From the NCBI GenBank assembly GCA_937888615.1, contig CALABZ010000416.1, positions 1 to 8,860 on the forward strand: DNA of 8,860 nucleotides, read 5' to 3'. A program made the position numbers and the translations under genes. Shown piece by piece: positions 5,561 through 8,860 of this stretch. The notes beneath the pieces were generated by a model. The model was not told the origin of the DNA. It saw only the letters and a list, made by a program, of their open reading frames with translations, and did no database searches. Numbering within the stretch: the stretch's first letter is position 1; each line of letters begins with the position of its first letter. The DNA comes from an uncultured Lentisphaeria bacterium. GTDB taxonomy: Bacteria; Verrucomicrobiota; Lentisphaeria; Victivallales; Victivallaceae.

Positions 5561-6406
5561 ATGAAAAAAATTGCTCTGTTTTTAATTACCTCAATCATTT
5601 CTTCGTCCGCGGTTTGTCATGGGGTTTTGATTGCATGCTTTCCAGGACTTGATGAACTGATCCACGAAGCGGACGCGATTGTCATTCTACGAGTCGACAG
5701 TCACCTTTCAAATTATTGGAATTCAAATTCTTATCGCGTTTATGAGTGCTATATCCACCAGACCCTGAAGGGCGAAATCCCGATTAATCAAAGGGTTCGG
5801 CTCCAACTCCTGGATACGCACGGTTCGTCCGTATCGCCTTTTGCCGACGGGTCGACTCATCTTGTATTTTTGGTCAAAAAGCAAACGCCGAATGAGCAGG
5901 CGGACTACGGCAACCTCATAATTCAGGGCGCCAATATTCTGGTAGCGCCATTCGACAAGGAGAAAATGCCGGACGGAAAGACCGTCAAGGAAAAAATTCA
6001 ATCATTGCTGACACGGACTTTGGAATACAATAAAAAACAATATGACAAGGAGCAGGCGTTTCTGCATAAAATGCTTGGGAAAACAAGAACTGTACCTGCA
6101 ATCCCCCGCGAGGTCAGGGATTATCTGATAAAAGAACTGGGGTTGTCCTCCACTGGCAACCTTGCTCTTGTCGGCAGCTATAAACTTACGGAAAATAGCA
6201 AATTCGGACAAAAAGGGGATCAGATCATTCACGTGATTCAGCAGGATTTGTTCGGCGGCCGGTTGTTCTGGTCCTGCCTCGTGAACCTGACCGGAAATAA
6301 AATCCAGATTTTATACCGGGCAGGTGAGCCCGACAAATTCGGAGTAATTAAAACCATCCGGGTTCTTCAGAAGACCCAAAGCGGCGCCTCGTCGCCCCCG
6401 GTGTAA
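5561..6406 (+). CDS. Putative exported protein, short paralogue of the divergent neighbour
   Basis: This is a 281-residue protein. Residues 1-20 form a Sec signal peptide (MKKIALFLITSIISSSAVCH); the Cys is not in a proper lipobox. Residues 21-171 match residues 22-172 of the protein encoded divergently at 4175-5347, with long identical runs (LIHEADAIVILRV, QTLKG, HLVFL, IQGAN) and a shared charged helix at the end of the block. Residues 172-281 have no counterpart there: VRDYLIKELGL, KLTENSKFGQKGDQ and DLFGGRLFWSCLVNLTGNKI suggest a separate small beta-rich domain. The codons differ from the paralogue mainly at third positions, so selection has kept the protein. Its last 40 bases overlap the convergent sialidase-like gene, and the final residues (KTQSGASSPPV) look like read-through rather than a conserved end. 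No convincing promoter was found. The function is unknown. Confidence 0.75.
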   Translation: MKKIALFLITSIISSSAVCHGVLIACFPGLDELIHEADAIVILRVDSHLSNYWNSNSYRVYECYIHQTLKGEIPINQRVRLQLLDTHGSSVSPFADGSTHLVFLVKKQTPNEQADYGNLIIQGANILVAPFDKEKMPDGKTVKEKIQSLLTRTLEYNKKQYDKEQAFLHKMLGKTRTVPAIPREVRDYLIKELGLSSTGNLALVGSYKLTENSKFGQKGDQIIHVIQQDLFGGRLFWSCLVNLTGNKIQILYRAGEPDKFGVIKTIRVLQKTQSGASSPPV

Positions 6407-7668
6407 ATTTCTTCGACATAGCACCCGGTCAAAGGCGTCATTGGCGCGTCCAGATCGCACTCGGCGTGTTCGAGAATACGATAGCAAAGCAGTCCGTGCC
6501 AGCGTCCGTCCTTCAAACGCACCGGCAACCCGATGGGATGATCGATTCGCCACCACGAATCAAAGTATGGCACCGGAAACTCTCCGACACAGTCGCGCAC
6601 CATCAGCGGCTTGAGCAAATGTGAGCGATCCGTGGAAAGTTCGTGCAAAAGCATCCTTTCGCGCAAAACGATGGAGCCCCAGACCTCGCCTTTCGAGCTT
6701 TTCGTACAGTATTCATTGGCGCAAATGCACGGCGTACCGCCCGCGGTACGGATAATCGCCAGCGGAGTAAGCGGATGAAAATGCGGCAAATCAATAATGG
6801 TTTCCCAATTCCTGCCGTTGTCGGCAGAACGGAAGATGCGCAGGCGTTCGGCTTCGAGAGGACCGGCGGCAAAAGGTTTCTCTCCGACTTCGCGCATGAC
6901 AAAAAGCAGCGAACCGTCAATGTCGCGCATGGCACTGGGCTCCACATAATTGCCGAATGTGCCGCCGATGGAGTAAAAATGCTCCGTATCGGCGATCACC
7001 GGCAAATACTCCGCCGCCTTCCACTGTTTTTCAATACAGCGGAAACGCACCAGCCCGCAACCGTTGATTTGAATGGGAGAAGAGCCGGAATTCCGCATTC
7101 CGGAAAGCGGCAAAATCAGGTCGTCTCCGTCGGCAATCGCCGTACTCATCGCGCCGCCGCCGAGCAGAAATCCGTCCAGCAGTTCATCGGGACGGTACAT
7201 TCTACCGGAAACTTCTCTGAAATGTGTGCCGTCATAGGTGTACTGATGAATTTCAACAGCGTAAAATTGTTCTTCTTCCTCCATTCCTTCGAAAACGTCG
7301 GAGGATAGCCTGTCATCCGGGAATCCAATCACGGAATTGATTCCGAAACCGGTACCGGCGAAAGGATGCGGCGTGCCGTCGGGCCGCTTCGCCCCGAACG
7401 GCACGAAATTGACGATAACCGGATAGCGGGCAAGAAGCATTTTTCGACCGGTTTTCGGATGGACCCCGTGCGAATATCGGGTCAGTTTCTGGATATGACT
7501 GTCGGAAATATTGTTGATGTCGTCGAAGATGGCGAGGTCGCTTCCAATCTCCAGATCAACGGCGCGAATGCCGGAATAGCGTATATTCAGTGAGAGCCCG
7601 ACCTGCGTGGAACTGAGCTGGAATGGGCTGCCGAGCTGATAGACGCCGCGAATGTTTTCGCCCTGCAT
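6367..7668 (-). CDS. Sialidase/BNR-type beta-propeller protein, N-terminus probably frameshifted
   Basis: The protein has 433 residues from the first usable in-frame ATG. It resembles the sialidase-like (BNR/neuraminidase) six-bladed propeller superfamily. Residues 281-288 (SADNGRNW) are an Asp-box (S-x-D-x-G-x-x-W), and residues 241-262 (YVEPSAMRDIDGSLLFVMRE) match the EPS-x-DG-LL-R blade motif of these enzymes. It may cleave a glycosidic bond, but which sugar cannot be said; the catalytic Arg triad was not traced. No signal peptide is visible, so it may be cytoplasmic. The coding frame appears to continue upstream of 7668 through about 23 more family-like residues (IPRAIYPHPLSEYRTAHAHS) before meeting a stop at 7738-7740. 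The natural ATG at 7741 is one base out of frame. It follows the GH43-like gene as an operon partner. Its 3' end overlaps the convergent gene by 40 bases. Confidence 0.78.
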   Translation of the reverse strand: MQGENIRGVYQLGSPFQLSSTQVGLSLNIRYSGIRAVDLEIGSDLAIFDDINNISDSHIQKLTRYSHGVHPKTGRKMLLARYPVIVNFVPFGAKRPDGTPHPFAGTGFGINSVIGFPDDRLSSDVFEGMEEEEQFYAVEIHQYTYDGTHFREVSGRMYRPDELLDGFLLGGGAMSTAIADGDDLILPLSGMRNSGSSPIQINGCGLVRFRCIEKQWKAAEYLPVIADTEHFYSIGGTFGNYVEPSAMRDIDGSLLFVMREVGEKPFAAGPLEAERLRIFRSADNGRNWETIIDLPHFHPLTPLAIIRTAGGTPCICANEYCTKSSKGEVWGSIVLRERMLLHELSTDRSHLLKPLMVRDCVGEFPVPYFDSWWRIDHPIGLPVRLKDGRWHGLLCYRILEHAECDLDAPMTPLTGCYVEEIYTGGDEAPLWVF

Positions 7669-7741
7669 CTCCGAATGCGCGTGCGCGGTGCGATACTCCG
7701 ATAATGGATGGGGATAAATTGCCCTGGGAATACTCGTTCAT
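7669..7741 (-). pseudogene. Frame-disrupted 5' end of the sialidase-like gene
   Basis: The minus strand has AAGGAAAA followed by ATG at 7741, only 12 bases after the stop of the previous gene: an ideal start. Reading from it gives a 61-residue product ending in the wrong frame. The frame one base over reads TSIPRAIYPHPLSEYRTAHA and runs without a stop into the long propeller frame, but has no ATG, GTG or TTG before 7668. Losing one A from ATGAACGAG would give ATGACGAG, restoring M-T-S-I-P-R and one continuous gene of about 458 residues. This is either a real recent mutation or a sequencing/assembly error. Confidence 0.6.
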
Positions 7742-7753
7742 AATAAATTTTCC

Positions 7754-8860
7754 TTAATGGGTAAAGCTATAAAAATCCGCTTCGCTGAAACGGCAATGGA
7801 TAAAAAATTTCTGACCTTTTCGAAGCGGAACCTTCCCGCCTTTCCAATTCATTTCCACATCGATTTTGTCACCGTAAAAAAGTTCGCAGTCCTCAAAAGT
7901 GAAGCCGGGAATTTCATTGCCGGATTCATCAAGGAGCGCTGCGGCGAAACCGCCTCCGGTTGAGGTAGAGACATTAAAAGAAATGGCTTCTCCGGTGTAT
8001 TCCAGCGGCCACGATCTCCACTCTTCGGTTTTGGCTCCGGCATAGAGCGAAGTGAACCCGTCAGCTCGCAGTGTATAGCGGATTTTCGCGTGACAATGAA
8101 AAAGCCACAATTGCGCATCTTCCGGGGAATAAATAATATTCCAAGCCAGATAATTGGCGCGGTTGCACCAGCGCTCCGGCTCCATGCCGGGTCGAATCCA
8201 CGCTTCCGGGAACGGACGCAGCATTTTATAGCCGTCCGGGGAAAAGACGAATGTAATATCGGTAGCATTGCCGCGCTCCTCGAAAAATCGCGTCGGAGTC
8301 CCGACGAGGATTTGCGGCGCGCGCACATAGGGGGCCAGAAGCGATACGTAAAGGTGTTCACCGGAGCGGTTCATGTCGATCAGGGTGTGATTGCGCCAGT
8401 GGATGAAATCGTCGGATTCGGCGCGCGCTACGGCGCGAAGCTGTTCATTGAGATTGGTCTTGTAGACCCGGTAATAGAGAAGGTATTTCTGTTCGGTTAC
8501 CGAATAAAAAGCGACATTCTGCGAGTCAAAGGAGAAGATCATCTCCTTGTCCATGCCGACGACCGGCTCACTGCCGTATTCCGTCCAGTGAAACCCGTCG
8601 GATGAATAAAAGGCGTGAAGCCCGCCGCTGTCGTTGATACCGGCAACGGCTTTGAAGCGTTCCCGTGGCGGACAGGCGGGATTTTTATCGAGGAATGGAC
8701 AGAAGTTATGAGTTTCCGGACGTCCGAACACAACGGCATTAGCCGGTGCTTTGGAGCCGGGGAAAAGGTTTAATTCCGGCTTTCGCCATGTCAGACCGTT
8801 GTCGGAACTGATGGCGATGCCGACATATTCCCCGGGGAATATGTCGGCATCGCCATCAGT
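7754..8860 (-). CDS. GH43/GH32-like five-bladed propeller glycoside hydrolase-like protein, 5' end missing
   Basis: The frame is open from the right edge to the stop at 7754, so the start lies outside the window; the GTG at 8731 is internal, not a start. The genuine sequence probably begins at base 8833. From there it reads EYVGIAISSDNGLTWRKPEL, containing an Asp-box SSDNGLTW, then RPETHNFCPFLDKNP, ERFKAVAG and SSDGFHW: the repeated strand-turn-Trp pattern and conserved DKNP loop of the GH43/GH32-type five-bladed propellers. The last about 85 residues form a beta-sandwich (EAISFNVSTS, then GFTFEDCELFYGDKI, ending FSEADFYSFTH), the usual accessory domain of this group. It probably acts on a carbohydrate; the substrate is unknown. 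Twelve bases separate its stop from the ATG at 7741, so it heads an operon with the sialidase-like gene. Confidence 0.8.
   Translation of the reverse strand, partial: TDGDADIFPGEYVGIAISSDNGLTWRKPELNLFPGSKAPANAVVFGRPETHNFCPFLDKNPACPPRERFKAVAGINDSGGLHAFYSSDGFHWTEYGSEPVVGMDKEMIFSFDSQNVAFYSVTEQKYLLYYRVYKTNLNEQLRAVARAESDDFIHWRNHTLIDMNRSGEHLYVSLLAPYVRAPQILVGTPTRFFEERGNATDITFVFSPDGYKMLRPFPEAWIRPGMEPERWCNRANYLAWNIIYSPEDAQLWLFHCHAKIRYTLRADGFTSLYAGAKTEEWRSWPLEYTGEAISFNVSTSTGGGFAAALLDESGNEIPGFTFEDCELFYGDKIDVEMNWKGGKVPLRKGQKFFIHCRFSEADFYSFTH
8807..8860. repeat. 54-bp perfect palindrome at the window edge (probable fold-back artefact)
   Basis: The sequence from 8807 to 8860 equals its own reverse complement with no mismatch, centred on CCCC|GGGG at 8833/8834, with no spacer. 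The left arm (8807-8833) is part of the propeller gene; the right arm (8834-8860) is its exact copy in reverse and ends at the last base. A coding gene very rarely contains such a structure, and its position at the end points to a fold-back read or assembly error. Bases 8834-8860 should not be trusted as genomic sequence. Confidence 0.85.

Noticed and set aside
6643..7308. 221-codon plus-strand open frame
   Set aside because: It is the shadow of the sialidase-like gene, whose minus-strand frame carries the Asp-box and EPS motifs.
8731..8731. GTG at 8731 as start of the GH43-like gene
   Set aside because: The frame upstream (IAISSDNGLTWRKPEL) is clearly part of the same propeller domain, so the GTG is an internal Val codon.

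Overview
The window looks like a bacterial chromosome fragment from the Lentisphaerota/Victivallis-type part of the PVC superphylum. This is inferred from gene style, not proven. The signs are a DUF1559-like pseudopilin with a [20 protein letters not shown] N-terminus, a GntR-LacI chimeric regulator directly upstream of it, a secreted DUF4838-like protein directly downstream, and large Asp-box beta-propeller enzymes. All of these point to polysaccharide or glycan foraging.

Layout. (i) 1-2310, minus strand: a compact catabolic-style operon of regulator (1174-2238), pseudopilin (462-1082) and secreted DUF4838-like protein (1-428, cut by the left edge). It is driven by an exactly consensus sigma-70 promoter (TTGACA, 17 bp, TATAAT) with a 22-bp near-perfect palindrome over the predicted transcription start, so autoregulation is likely. 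(ii) 2314-3060, plus strand: two tRNA genes, Asn(GUU) and Ala(CGC). The Ala gene has its own promoter and a strong intrinsic terminator. (iii) 3144-6406: an unrecognised group of three putative secreted proteins. Two are translationally coupled on the minus strand. The third is divergent on the plus strand and is a paralogue of its neighbour: the two share about 150 N-terminal residues but have unrelated C-termini. (iv) 6367-8860, minus strand: two adjacent beta-propeller proteins, a GH43/GH32-like one (cut by the right edge) and a sialidase-like one, spaced like an operon.

Two points need care. The last 54 bases are a perfect palindrome ending exactly at the window edge, most simply a fold-back artefact at a contig end. 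The sialidase-like gene appears to carry a one-base frame disruption right after its natural start: a good Shine-Dalgarno and ATG at 7741 lie one frame away from the conserved-looking coding sequence.

No CRISPR array, insertion sequence, rRNA, phage gene or attachment-site duplication was seen. The strongest candidate for something little described is the paralogue pair with a shared N-domain and exchanged C-termini in 4175-6406, together with the regulator-pseudopilin-DUF4838 module.
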